Origin: a bacterium
GTDB lineage: Bacteria > Patescibacteriota > Dojkabacteria > JAKAPS01
NCBI GenBank assembly: GCA_021806925.1
Contig: JAKAPS010000009.1
Span: forward strand, 1 to 38,171
DNA length: 38,171 nucleotides
Reading direction: 5' to 3'
In this document: piece after piece, positions 1 through 7,634 of the stretch
How positions within the stretch are numbered: position 1 is the stretch's first letter
Layout: the number at the start of each line of letters is the position of its first letter
Translations under genes and position numbers: made by a program
Notes under the pieces: model-generated
Database searches by the model: none
What the model saw: the letters and a program-made list of their open reading frames with translations, nothing else
What the model was told of the DNA's origin: nothing

Positions 1-105
1 CAACGCCGAAGAAAGATTCTTACAGGACACTCTGTTTACCAAATGAAGTGGAATTCCCTAAAACCATCTATTACAACCAAAATTCAATTCTATTTAAAAA
101 ATTGA
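1..105 (+). CDS. possible 3' end of a gene truncated by the window edge
   Basis: Frame 1 is open from the first base to a TGA at 103-105 (34 codons, roughly QRRRKILTGHSVYQ...). No start is visible, so it would begin outside the window. The first 60 bases are less AT-rich than what follows, which fits a different gene or a remnant. The peptide is too short to recognise, and it may be a chance open frame. Confidence 0.2.
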   Translation, partial: QRRRKILTGHSVYQMKWNSLKPSITTKIQFYLKN

Positions 106-138
106 TCCCTCATTCGCGATACTCGTGTAAGTAAAGGA

Positions 139-417
139 TTGGATGTTTTATGTAGAGCATATAAATATACAAAATTCAGTTCTAGAAATAGATATATGGA
201 ATTTGGGATTACTATAGATGAACAAAATTCTAGTTATAGCTGCTATATGATATATAGAAATGGGATGAAAGTTACATTAAGTACAGACTTAAACGAGTAT
301 ATTGGTAGACTTACCACAATGACTTTAGAATATAAAGGAGTATTTGAACAATGGATATTTGATTCAAACACATTTGAAATCAAAAACTATTTAAAGATGA
401 GAGAAAATGAAATATAA
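139..417 (+). CDS. small hypothetical protein
   Basis: A 92-aa frame opening with TTG at 139; the next in-frame ATG is at residue 20 (MEFGIT...), so the true N-terminus is uncertain. There is no Shine-Dalgarno and no clear -10 box before the TTG. The protein is polar, probably mixed alpha/beta, with no membrane segment, signal peptide or known motif. It sits 48 bp before another unrecognised plus-strand gene. It could be the surviving part of a larger gene, because the upstream frame stays open back to the TGA at 103. I do not recognise a family. Confidence 0.4.
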   Translation: MDVLCRAYKYTKFSSRNRYMEFGITIDEQNSSYSCYMIYRNGMKVTLSTDLNEYIGRLTTMTLEYKGVFEQWIFDSNTFEIKNYLKMRENEI

Positions 418-430
418 CTGCCCTTATCTA

Positions 431-459
431 TTGGTTTGATCTTTAATATCTGTTAATAT
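431..459 (+). promoter_or_regulatory. sigma-70 promoter, leaderless start for the 466 gene
   Basis: TTGGTT at 431-436, a 17-bp spacer and TAATAT at 454-459. The ATG at 466 lies six bases after the -10 box, where transcription itself should begin, so the mRNA is predicted to be leaderless. Confidence 0.5.
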
Positions 460-465
460 ACACTC

Positions 466-1200
466 ATGTCTTATTACACTGATGCTGATAGTGAAAATTA
501 CGAATATCCACAGAACATAATGGATTTAGCTTATTTTGCAGTTTTATCATACCTATTGAATAAGAATTCTGTTAATATGGATCCTATTGCTGAGGAGATA
601 AAAAATCAATATATTTTAGATGATTCTAAACAATCTAATTTTGAAAAATTTCCTAATACAAGATTAGAGGTTAATAAGGAGAATCCAAATATCCTAACTA
701 TTGAATTTATAAATCCTGAAAAAAGTAGTGTTGTAAAGTATACACATGAAAATGGGATAAACATCAGTGTGGAAAGAACATTCAATACGGTATTAGAAGG
801 AAAAGATGAAGTTAATAGATTCAATGTAGTAGAGAATAAACTAGATAATACAACAACAATAGAGTGTAAATTACCAAATGACGATGTTCTTACATTGGTT
901 TATGATACTTATTATTTATTAGGTAAGGATTATAACGAGATATTCAATACTAATGGTCTTGTTCTACCTGATGAAGAACCTGATTATGATTCCATGTTAG
1001 TTACTGATATATCAACTTTAGGTTCTCCATTAACTTGTGCAGAAATGTATGCAGATATTAAATCTGAATTTCCTGAATCACAACATAGAAACTATATATG
1101 CGTAACATACTATAGTTCAAATGAGAAACTTTGTAAGGAATGGAATATACAAAATGGGACTGAAAAGATTCTATCGTTTCGGGAATACTATATTAATTGA
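466..1200 (+). CDS. hypothetical protein, 244 aa
   Basis: An acidic, soluble-looking 244-aa protein with no signal peptide or membrane segment and no motif I recognise. The first half is helical (residues 15-60); the middle (about 75-155) alternates short hydrophobic and polar stretches typical of beta-strands. ATG at 466 is preferred because a good -10 box ends six bases upstream and nothing resembling a Shine-Dalgarno is present. The next gene, also unrecognised, lies 319 bp downstream behind its own promoter. General make-up resembles the unrecognised genes at 1520 and 37474, but I see no aligned motif linking them. Confidence 0.6.
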   Translation: MSYYTDADSENYEYPQNIMDLAYFAVLSYLLNKNSVNMDPIAEEIKNQYILDDSKQSNFEKFPNTRLEVNKENPNILTIEFINPEKSSVVKYTHENGINISVERTFNTVLEGKDEVNRFNVVENKLDNTTTIECKLPNDDVLTLVYDTYYLLGKDYNEIFNTNGLVLPDEEPDYDSMLVTDISTLGSPLTCAEMYADIKSEFPESQHRNYICVTYYSSNEKLCKEWNIQNGTEKILSFREYYIN

Positions 1201-1461
1201 ATATATCTTACGTGCATGTTTGTACAGGTGTATAACAAATACACATAATATATTATTGTTACGCCTTTAATAAATTTTTAACCATATTGCATAGAAAATA
1301 TATTAATCTTTATTAATTTGTTCTATCACCCATAACAAATTTTTCAAGACTTACATTCTTACATGCAAATAATCAGATTAATATTTGCAATATAATACAA
1401 TAATTAAGCATAATAATTGGATTAAGATCTCTTTTGTTACAACTTAATCCGTTTAATGTAT

Positions 1462-1476
1462 AGCTAGTAACTAGCT
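1462..1476. promoter_or_regulatory. 15-bp perfect palindrome, candidate operator
   Basis: AGCTAGT-A-ACTAGCT is a perfect 7-1-7 palindrome ending eight bases before the -35 box (1485) of the gene at 1520. Position and symmetry suit a dimeric DNA-binding protein. No cognate regulator is visible in the window. Confidence 0.35.
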
Positions 1477-1484
1477 GTATTATA

Positions 1485-1513
1485 TTGACGAATTTCATCT
1501 TTTATATTAAAAT
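1485..1513 (+). promoter_or_regulatory. sigma-70 promoter, leaderless start for the 1520 gene
   Basis: TTGACG at 1485-1490, 17-bp spacer, TAAAAT at 1508-1513, then six bases to the ATG at 1520. This predicts a leaderless transcript. Confidence 0.6.
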
Positions 1514-1519
1514 GCACAA

Positions 1520-2077
1520 ATGTCATATGAAGGTGTAGAAGAGAGAGTTGCTGAATTAAAAAAACAAGAGCAGGTAATTAATGATAGAATTACAGAATTT
1601 TTGCTTCCAATACAAGCAGAAATAGGACTGCATTTATTTAATAAAAAAACAGGGATTCAAAATGTTGCAGAAACATTGAATTCTAAACACAAATATTTCA
1701 ACGATAAATTGTATACCGTTGAAAGGTATAATGATGATAAAGAATTGGTTTTTAGTTACAAAGATACCAAATCTGGCGTTGAAGAGAGAATAACATATTC
1801 ATATGATGAGAATAGTTTCAATGTAATTGGAGTAATTGCAGTATGCAATGACGGAAAAGGCAATATAATTTGCGAGGAGCACAAAATGGATAGCGAGGGG
1901 AATGTAACAAGAATCATATCAATGAGAGATGTAAATAGATCTACTGCTATGCGTATCTTTTATTATCCTGATAAAAGTTCTAAATATATATTGGATGATT
2001 ATTTGAGTAGTGAGGAGCTTCTTATGAAAGATGGTAATGTAATTAAATATACGATTACTCCTAGCCCTGATTATTAA
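1520..2077 (+). CDS. hypothetical protein, 185 aa
   Basis: A soluble 185-aa protein of unknown function. Residues 1-40 are helical and charged (coiled-coil-like, with KKQEQVINDRITEF), followed by a beta-rich middle and end with several repeating strand-turn units (for example NDGKGNI and DSEGNVTRI), reminiscent of YD-like or antigen-type strand repeats but too few to assign. There is no secretion signal. The start is fixed by a promoter whose -10 box ends six bases upstream. The 64-bp gap to the S1 gene contains a separate promoter, so it is probably a single-gene transcript. Confidence 0.6.
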   Translation: MSYEGVEERVAELKKQEQVINDRITEFLLPIQAEIGLHLFNKKTGIQNVAETLNSKHKYFNDKLYTVERYNDDKELVFSYKDTKSGVEERITYSYDENSFNVIGVIAVCNDGKGNIICEEHKMDSEGNVTRIISMRDVNRSTAMRIFYYPDKSSKYILDDYLSSEELLMKDGNVIKYTITPSPDY

Positions 2078-2081
2078 ATAT

Positions 2082-2111
2082 TTGGCTTTTTCCCTGTATT
2101 TATGATAATAT
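2082..2111 (+). promoter_or_regulatory. promoter of the S1-domain gene
   Basis: TTGGCT at 2082-2087, 18-bp spacer, TAATAT at 2106-2111. Transcription would begin near 2118, giving a purine-rich leader of about 24 nt without a clear Shine-Dalgarno. This gene therefore differs from its leaderless neighbours. Confidence 0.4.
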
Positions 2112-2141
2112 TCATGTTAGAAACAAAAGAAAGATAAATAA

Positions 2142-3302
2142 ATGACAATACAAAACTATGATCCTAAAAAGGAAGAACTGTTAAAACTCATTGATTCCAG
2201 GCCTAGAGTAAAGATATCTAAATCAGATATCATTGAAGGGGTTATCTGTGGAATTAAGAATGGAGTTATTCTAGTAAATGTGAATGGAAAATCAGAGGGT
2301 ATAATCTCAGGTAGAGAATTAGCATCTGAGGACTATGATGTGAAATCATTGAATATAGGGAGTAAGATATTTGTTTATGTTCTATCTACTGAAAAAGAGA
2401 AAGAGGGGCAATTGAATTTGTCTTTAAAGAGGGCTGATACAGCAAAAAAATGGATTGAATTAGAAAATGCTAAAGAATCACAAGAATTAGTAGAGGCACT
2501 TGTTGTTGATGCTAATACAGGAGGTCTTTTAGTAAAAGTTAAAGGTGGTATACCCGCATTTATTCCAACATCGCAAATTGACAGTGTCAGGCTTGCCGAA
2601 GGATTTGGTTTAGATGAATCTGCTGATGAATCAAGAAGTGAAATGAACTCAAGAATTCCATTTAGGTTATCACAATTCATTGGACAAAAATTATTTGCAA
2701 GGGTTATTGAAGTAGTTAAGGACAAGAATAAGGTTGTCCTTTCTGAAAAGGTCTCATTATCAAAAACTGATATTGAAGCAAGAGATGATGTATTTAGAAA
2801 TGCACAACAGGGAGATGTTTTTGATGCTGTTGTAACTGGTGTAACAACTTTTGGTCTTTTTGTTAACGCACAAGGTATGGAAGGTTTAGTCCATCTAAGT
2901 GAAATATCATGGGATAAAGTATCTGACCCATCTGACTACTATAAAGTAGGGGATAAGTTGAAAGTACAGCTTATGAATGTGGCTGAAGACGGAAAAAGAG
3001 TTGCTTTTTCTGTAAAAAGATTAATTCCTGATCCATGGTTGAATAGCGGGTCATATAAGGCTGGTACGACTGTTGAAGGTATTATTCAGAAAATTAATAA
3101 TTTTAATGTTCATGTCAAACTAAAAGATGGTGTGAACGGTGTAATTCACTTAAGCGAGTTTACTGAACCTCCAAAGGTTGGTGAAAGCTATGAATTTAAA
3201 ATCTTTTCAATATCAAATCTTGAGAGACATCTTAATTTGACATTCTCCGATGAAAAAGTTCAAAGTAGAATAGCAAAGGCAAAAAAGAAAACTACAGCTT
3301 AA
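2142..3302 (+). CDS. rpsA: S1-domain RNA-binding protein (ribosomal protein S1 family)
   Basis: The 386-aa protein is made of four S1 (OB-fold) RNA-binding repeats at about residues 27-98, 112-205, 222-292 and 306-375. Repeat 3 is the most canonical (FDAVVTGVTTFGLFVNAQG, then GLVHLSEI), and repeat 4 repeats the pattern with NGVIHLSEF. Repeat 2 carries an insertion rich in acidic residues. Proteobacterial S1 has six repeats; four is the common form in Firmicutes and CPR-type bacteria. The role is mRNA binding on the 30S subunit and help with initiation on structured or leader-poor messages, which is interesting beside so many leaderless genes. The basic tail (AKAKKKTTA) fits RNA binding. A general S1 RNA-binding protein not bound to the ribosome is the alternative. 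Confidence 0.88.
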   Translation: MTIQNYDPKKEELLKLIDSRPRVKISKSDIIEGVICGIKNGVILVNVNGKSEGIISGRELASEDYDVKSLNIGSKIFVYVLSTEKEKEGQLNLSLKRADTAKKWIELENAKESQELVEALVVDANTGGLLVKVKGGIPAFIPTSQIDSVRLAEGFGLDESADESRSEMNSRIPFRLSQFIGQKLFARVIEVVKDKNKVVLSEKVSLSKTDIEARDDVFRNAQQGDVFDAVVTGVTTFGLFVNAQGMEGLVHLSEISWDKVSDPSDYYKVGDKLKVQLMNVAEDGKRVAFSVKRLIPDPWLNSGSYKAGTTVEGIIQKINNFNVHVKLKDGVNGVIHLSEFTEPPKVGESYEFKIFSISNLERHLNLTFSDEKVQSRIAKAKKKTTA

Positions 3303-3333
3303 TTTTATCAAGCAGTGCTTTTTACTGATAAAA
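3303..3333 (+). terminator. possible terminator hairpin after the S1 gene
   Basis: TTTTATCA (3303-3310) pairs perfectly with TGATAAAA (3326-3333), directly after the stop codon; the loop contains a further CAGT/ACTG pairing. The tail (TTATTCTTTG) is only moderately U-rich, so termination may be partial. Confidence 0.4.
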
Positions 3334-3340
3334 TTATTCT

Positions 3341-3368
3341 TTGATTTTGATTATTAGTGTGATATAAT
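3341..3368 (+). promoter_or_regulatory. extended -10 promoter of clpC
   Basis: TGATATAAT (3360-3368) is a perfect extended -10 element, with TTGATT at 3341-3346 as the -35 (16-bp spacer). The ATG at 3379 is ten bases beyond the -10, so the leader would be only about 3-4 nt. Confidence 0.6.
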
Positions 3369-3378
3369 TTTACATAGG

Positions 3379-5898
3379 ATGAATGGATTTGTAAGATTAA
3401 CAGTTAACGCTAAAAACATACTTAAATATGCATTAAATTTATCCATTGAGAAAAATGGTGGGAATGTTAATGCAATATATATTCTAAAGGGTATATTAGA
3501 GTCTCCTCAATCTCTTGCATTTAAAGTTCTAAGCAGTGCTGGATTTGTTGAGAAATTACGACCAATAGTAGATAAATACATACTTGAACATGAGGAGGGT
3601 CATGTTGATATTATTGATAATGTAGAAAAGAAAGAAACAGAGCTCAGTTCTGAATTTAAGGATATATTGGAATTATCTTACATCTATGCTAAGAATGAAA
3701 GTCATGTATTTGTAGGAAGTGAGCATATATTACTTTCAATATTTTCACTAAAGAGTATAGCTGAGAAGAGTAAACTTAATGAATCAGACGTAAGACAAGC
3801 TTTACTCCCGGTTTTAAAAGAAGGTCTAACAGTAGATAATTTAGAAAAAACGCTAAATAAAATAGCGAACTATCCACTAGGTATACTTTTTAAACCTGAG
3901 TCTGGTGATGAAATGAGAAATGAACTGTTGCCAGCAATTCCATCAATCTTGCCGCTATTTGGAAGAAACCTTACATTATTAGCAAAGAAAGGGCAATTAT
4001 CTAAGATATACGGCAGAGAGAAAGAAATAAACAGGCTTATTGGAATACTAGAAAGAAGATCGAAGAACAATGCAATTCTTACTGGAGATAGTGGAGTAGG
4101 TAAAACAGCAATTGTAGAAGCACTTGCTAACAGAATAGCTACTGGATATCAGCTGCCAGATAACATGCTTGATATGGAGATATGGCAGATCGATGTTCCA
4201 AGACTACTTTCCCAAGGTGAAATGAAAGCTGATCTTGAAACGAAAATCCTTGCTATTATTCATGAAGCTGAAATAAAGGGTAATATAATATTTTTTATAG
4301 ATGAAATACACATGATATTTTCTGGTGGTTTTGGAATGCCTAACCAGGATATTGCAAGTATTCTGAAGCCATTTCTTCTTAGAGAGGATCTGCGTTTTAT
4401 TGGTGCAACAACTTCAAATGAATATCAGAAATTTATTGAAAATGACGCGGCATTAGCCAGAAGGTTTCAAAATATTCGCGTAGATGAAATTCAAAAAGAG
4501 GATGCACTTATGATATTAAATAATTCAAAACACGATTTTGAAAATTATCATGGAATATTAATAGATGATAATGCAATTGAAGTTTGTGTTGATCTTGCAA
4601 GTAAATATCTAAGTGATAGGTTTCTTCCAGATAGTGCAATTGATTTGCTTGATGAAGCATGTGCAAATATTAAGACTCAGATAACAAAGTCACCGGAAGA
4701 GTTGAGAGAGGCAAAATTGAAATTAGCCGAAGTATCTGAGAAAAAGGATAAATTAGTTGATGAGTTTAATTTTAGTGAAGCAAAAAAAATGAGAGAAATT
4801 GAAGAAGGTCTACTTGTTTTTATTGAACATACTATAAAAACATTAAAAAGAACAAGGAAGGCTACTCGTTTAAAGGTAAATGAAGAAAGTATAAGACAGG
4901 TTGTATCGAGATGGACTGGTATACCTGTTGAATCTTTAACTAACGACGAGATTAATTCATTAAAAACACTCGATGTTTCTATGAAAATGAAGATTATTGG
5001 TCAAAGTGATGCAATTCATAGAGTTGCACAGCAAATAAAGTCAGCAAAACTCGGGTTAAAATCTCCCAATAAGCCATTAGCGTCTCTCATGTTTCTAGGG
5101 CCTACTGGTGTTGGAAAAACAGAGACTGCAAAGGTTTTAAGCGACCTATTGTTTGGAAGCAGAGATAGACTTGTACAAATTGATATGAGTGAATATATGG
5201 AAAGCTATTCTGTATCTAAATTGATAGGTTCTCCTCCTGGATATATTGGATATACAGAAGGAGGTCAATTAACAGAGAAGATAAGAAGGCATCCATATAG
5301 TGTTGTTTTATTTGATGAAATTGAGAAGGCACATCCTGATGTTCTTAATATATTGTTACAAATTCTTGAAGAGGGTAGATTGACTGATAGTAAGGGGAGG
5401 GTAGCAAATTTCAAAAACACTGTAGTTATATTAACTTCAAATATTGGTGCAAGAAATATTATAGATGATTCTATTCTTGGATTTAATATACCAAAACCAG
5501 AGGATACAATTGAGAAGGAATCATATGATGATATGCGTAATTCATGTATGCAGGAGATGAAGGACGTCCTACCTCCAGAGTTGATAAACAGAATTGATGA
5601 TATAATCATATACAGAGGATTGAATGAGAAGGATATAAAGACAATTGCAAAAAATGCAGTTAATGAACTTCTATCACGATTAAGCGCTAATGGAATAACA
5701 TTGAGTATTAATAATAAGGTTATTAATTTAGTTGCATCCCAAGGTTTTTCTAAAGAATTTGGTGCAAGACCTATTCACAGGTCTATAAACGAGAATATAG
5801 AGTTCCCATTATCTGATTTTCTTTTGAGTGATATTAAAAATATGAAGAAGAAAATTACGGCAAATGTTGAAAAGGGGAAAGTAGTATTTAATGTATAA
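3379..5898 (+). CDS. clpC: ATP-dependent Clp protease ATP-binding subunit, ClpC type
   Basis: A double-ring AAA+ unfoldase of 839 aa. An N-terminal Clp_N double repeat (residues 1-150) precedes AAA-1, with Walker A GDSGVGKTA near 236 and Walker B FFIDEIHM near 303. The middle region around 445-475 carries a UVR-like segment (KLVDEFNFSEAKKMREIE), which is the mark of ClpC rather than ClpA or ClpB. AAA-2 has Walker A GPTGVGKTE near 574, Walker B VLFDEIEKAHP near 642, and a Clp C-terminal D2-small domain. The motif ILGF near 700 is at the place of the ClpP-docking loop, so it should feed substrates to ClpP; no clpP is in the window. It overlaps radA by eight bases, the same clpC-radA order seen in Firmicutes, so the pair is probably co-transcribed. 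Confidence 0.93.
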   Translation: MNGFVRLTVNAKNILKYALNLSIEKNGGNVNAIYILKGILESPQSLAFKVLSSAGFVEKLRPIVDKYILEHEEGHVDIIDNVEKKETELSSEFKDILELSYIYAKNESHVFVGSEHILLSIFSLKSIAEKSKLNESDVRQALLPVLKEGLTVDNLEKTLNKIANYPLGILFKPESGDEMRNELLPAIPSILPLFGRNLTLLAKKGQLSKIYGREKEINRLIGILERRSKNNAILTGDSGVGKTAIVEALANRIATGYQLPDNMLDMEIWQIDVPRLLSQGEMKADLETKILAIIHEAEIKGNIIFFIDEIHMIFSGGFGMPNQDIASILKPFLLREDLRFIGATTSNEYQKFIENDAALARRFQNIRVDEIQKEDALMILNNSKHDFENYHGILIDDNAIEVCVDLASKYLSDRFLPDSAIDLLDEACANIKTQITKSPEELREAKLKLAEVSEKKDKLVDEFNFSEAKKMREIEEGLLVFIEHTIKTLKRTRKATRLKVNEESIRQVVSRWTGIPVESLTNDEINSLKTLDVSMKMKIIGQSDAIHRVAQQIKSAKLGLKSPNKPLASLMFLGPTGVGKTETAKVLSDLLFGSRDRLVQIDMSEYMESYSVSKLIGSPPGYIGYTEGGQLTEKIRRHPYSVVLFDEIEKAHPDVLNILLQILEEGRLTDSKGRVANFKNTVVILTSNIGARNIIDDSILGFNIPKPEDTIEKESYDDMRNSCMQEMKDVLPPELINRIDDIIIYRGLNEKDIKTIAKNAVNELLSRLSANGITLSINNKVINLVASQGFSKEFGARPIHRSINENIEFPLSDFLLSDIKNMKKKITANVEKGKVVFNV

Positions 5899-7240
5899 AT
5901 GTTCTAATTGCAATTCAGTTCAATCGAAATGGTCTGGTAAATGTGTAAACTGTGGTGAGTGGAACACATTAGTTGAACAGCAACAGTCTCTTCAGAATCT
6001 TAAAAATAAAAAGAAAAAAAGTACTCAGGTAAATTCTGGAGCATTTGGGGTTAGGTTACTAAGTCGTGAAGAGGGAAGTAATAAAAGGTTCTCAAGTGGA
6101 TTTAGTGAATTTGATAGGGTTTTAGGTGGCGGTTTTGTAAGCGGTGAAGTAATTCTTCTTACTGGTAATCCTGGCATTGGTAAATCAACACTTCTTTTAC
6201 AGGTGGTTGGTAATTTGATTGAAAATGGTAGTAGGTGTCTATATATTTCCAGTGAGGAATCATTTGAACAGATAAATTCAAGAGGTCTACGTGTGATTGA
6301 TGTTGAGAGGAATAAAGATTTTAATATATATACAGGAAGGATTATTGAAGAGGCTATTGATGTTGCGCTTCAATCTGAAAAATATGATTTTGTTGTTATT
6401 GACTCTATATCTACTTTTGTGTCCAATGATTATGATGGTGTTTTTGGTGGAATTGGGAATATAAAGACAGTGATATTAAAGATTCTTGATTATGCAAAAA
6501 CAACAAATACAACTGTACTTGTTGTTGGGCATGTTAATAAAGAGGGAGCTATTGCAGGTCCTAAATTGCTTGAGCATATGGTTGACGCATTAATCTTTTT
6601 AGAGGGGGATTCTCATCATGACTATAGAATGCTTAGAAGTGAAAAGAATAGATTCGGATCAAGCGGTGAGATTGGTTTTTTTGAAATGGAAGAAAAGGGG
6701 TTTAAGGAAATAAAGAATCCATCAGAGTTATTTGTTTCTAAACTTACTCAAGGAAAACCTGGAGTTGTTGTTGGTTCTGCTATTGAGGGAAATAGGTGTT
6801 TGTTTTTTGAGGTACAAACTTTACTAGCTCCTTCATTCCCACAACAGGTAAGGAGAATACCTCAGGGTATAAGTCACAATAGGCTTGTTATTCTTTCTGC
6901 TGTCGCATCAAAGTATTTAAAATTGAAGCTTGAAAATTTTGATATATATCTAAGTATTGCTGGAGGGCTAAAGGTTGATGATCCAGCAATTGATCTGTCC
7001 GTTATTATGTCTATATATTCTGCAAAAAAAGGTGTTCCAATTGCACATGAAACGCTTTGGATAGGTGAAGTAGGATTGAGTGGTGAGGTTAGGAGAATAA
7101 GGAATATTGAGAAAAGAATAGAGGAGGCCAGGGGACTTGGTGTAACAAAGGTCTATACTTCCATTCTCTATGAGAAAGAGCATAAGGGAGTTGAAATAAC
7201 AGGGTTAAAGAACATTACAGACATCTTATCCACAAAATAA
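5891..7240 (+). CDS. radA: DNA repair protein RadA
   Basis: A RecA-like ATPase that promotes branch migration and processing of recombination intermediates. The 449-aa protein has the full family layout: a zinc finger C4/C7/C18/C21, Walker A GNPGIGKST (92-100), Walker B YDFVVIDS (165-172), the RadA signature KNRFG (252-256) and a Lon-protease-like C-terminal domain (about 275-449). The start ATG at 5891 lies inside the last codons of clpC (eight-base overlap), which implies translational coupling. The last codons contain a perfect DnaA box (TTATCCACA, 7226-7234). Length is normal for the family and no key residue is missing. Confidence 0.95.
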   Translation: MYKCSNCNSVQSKWSGKCVNCGEWNTLVEQQQSLQNLKNKKKKSTQVNSGAFGVRLLSREEGSNKRFSSGFSEFDRVLGGGFVSGEVILLTGNPGIGKSTLLLQVVGNLIENGSRCLYISSEESFEQINSRGLRVIDVERNKDFNIYTGRIIEEAIDVALQSEKYDFVVIDSISTFVSNDYDGVFGGIGNIKTVILKILDYAKTTNTTVLVVGHVNKEGAIAGPKLLEHMVDALIFLEGDSHHDYRMLRSEKNRFGSSGEIGFFEMEEKGFKEIKNPSELFVSKLTQGKPGVVVGSAIEGNRCLFFEVQTLLAPSFPQQVRRIPQGISHNRLVILSAVASKYLKLKLENFDIYLSIAGGLKVDDPAIDLSVIMSIYSAKKGVPIAHETLWIGEVGLSGEVRRIRNIEKRIEEARGLGVTKVYTSILYEKEHKGVEITGLKNITDILSTK

Positions 7241-7264
7241 GGAAGAAGGAAAGAGTTATCCACA
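7226..7264 (+). promoter_or_regulatory. two perfect DnaA boxes, 30 bp apart
   Basis: TTATCCACA occurs at 7226-7234 (inside the radA 3' end) and again at 7256-7264, same orientation, exactly 30 bp start to start (about three helical turns). A degraded inverse copy (ACTGGATAA) lies at about 7285-7293. They are about 65 bp upstream of a consensus promoter, which suggests DnaA-responsive transcription or DnaA titration. dnaA is not in view, so an origin is only a possibility. Confidence 0.5.
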
Positions 7265-7329
7265 AATGCTGTTTTATATTGTAGATACTGGATAAATAGT
7301 GTGGTTACGGCAGACTACTTACTATGGGC

Positions 7330-7358
7330 TTGACAAACCTCTGGCTATAGGATATAAT
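7330..7358 (+). promoter_or_regulatory. perfect consensus sigma-70 promoter for a noncoding transcript
   Basis: TTGACA at 7330-7335, exactly 17 bp, TATAAT at 7353-7358: both hexamers match the consensus fully. No gene starts downstream for 276 bp, so it drives the structured RNA described next, and possibly rho by readthrough. Confidence 0.75.
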
Positions 7359-7364
7359 AATAGT

Positions 7365-7568
7365 GTACATTAAAAATAAGGTAGGGTTAGATTGATATCA
7401 GATTCCTGAGTCTGGTTAGTAAAAGAAGCTTTACTGGGCTCTAGGATTTGATATTAATCAACTGCTTTGAAAATATGACAGATTTTGATAAGTTAGTCTA
7501 TATGAACAACAGTATAAAATAACCTATCAGGGTCGGTCGGGGCAGTGCCGATCCTGTATACCTTTTTC
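7365..7568 (+). ncRNA. candidate structured noncoding RNA (~200 nt) or rho leader element
   Basis: The transcript is bounded by a perfect promoter and an intrinsic terminator. A long imperfect hairpin is visible: GATTGATATCA (7390-7400) pairs with TGATATTAATC (7449-7459), and inside it AGTAAA (7418-7423) pairs with TTTACT (7430-7435). A closing helix can form between TAGG(G)TTA (7382-7389) and TAACCTA (7520-7526), leaving a second weaker hairpin between. No ORF of note lies inside. I looked for tmRNA, RNase P RNA and SRP RNA signatures and found none. A 6S-like RNA is conceivable from size and rod shape, but I cannot assign it. Since a second promoter precedes rho, this could be an independent sRNA rather than an attenuator. 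Confidence 0.5.
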
Positions 7569-7574
7569 ATTTTT
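7525..7574 (+). terminator. strong intrinsic terminator
   Basis: CAGGGTCGG (7528-7536) pairs with CCGATCCTG (7548-7556) with one G-U pair, extended by TAT/ATA around a one-base bulge. It is followed by CCTTTTTCATTTTT. This is by far the most GC-rich hairpin in the region and ends the upstream noncoding RNA. Confidence 0.75.
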
Positions 7575-7601
7575 GCATCTTTCTGTAATATAGTGTACAA
7601 T
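7573..7601 (+). promoter_or_regulatory. promoter of rho
   Basis: TTGCAT (7573-7578), 17-bp spacer, TACAAT (7596-7601). The start point near 7608 gives rho a leader of about 27 nt. The -35 overlaps the U-tract of the preceding terminator, so the two elements are tightly packed. Confidence 0.5.
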
Positions 7602-7634
7602 ATACTTTAGATTATATATCTCCCAATAAAAATT

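Larger units (their letters stand above)
1201..1519. other. intergenic region rich in inverted repeats
   Basis: No credible gene lies in these 319 bp. They hold at least three perfect inverted repeats: GTGTAT/ATACAC near 1229-1245, GGATTAAG (1419-1426) with CTTAATCC (1443-1450), and AGCTAGT-A-ACTAGCT (1462-1476). The last sits just upstream of the -35 box of the next gene. None is followed by a U-run, so these look more like operators or RNA hairpins than terminators. Confidence 0.45.

Noticed and set aside
7365-7568. Known housekeeping RNA (tmRNA, RNase P, SRP)
   Set aside because: The tmRNA tRNA-like ends, the RNase P conserved core and the SRP GGAAGCAGCC-like apical loop are all absent. 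6S remains open but unsupported.
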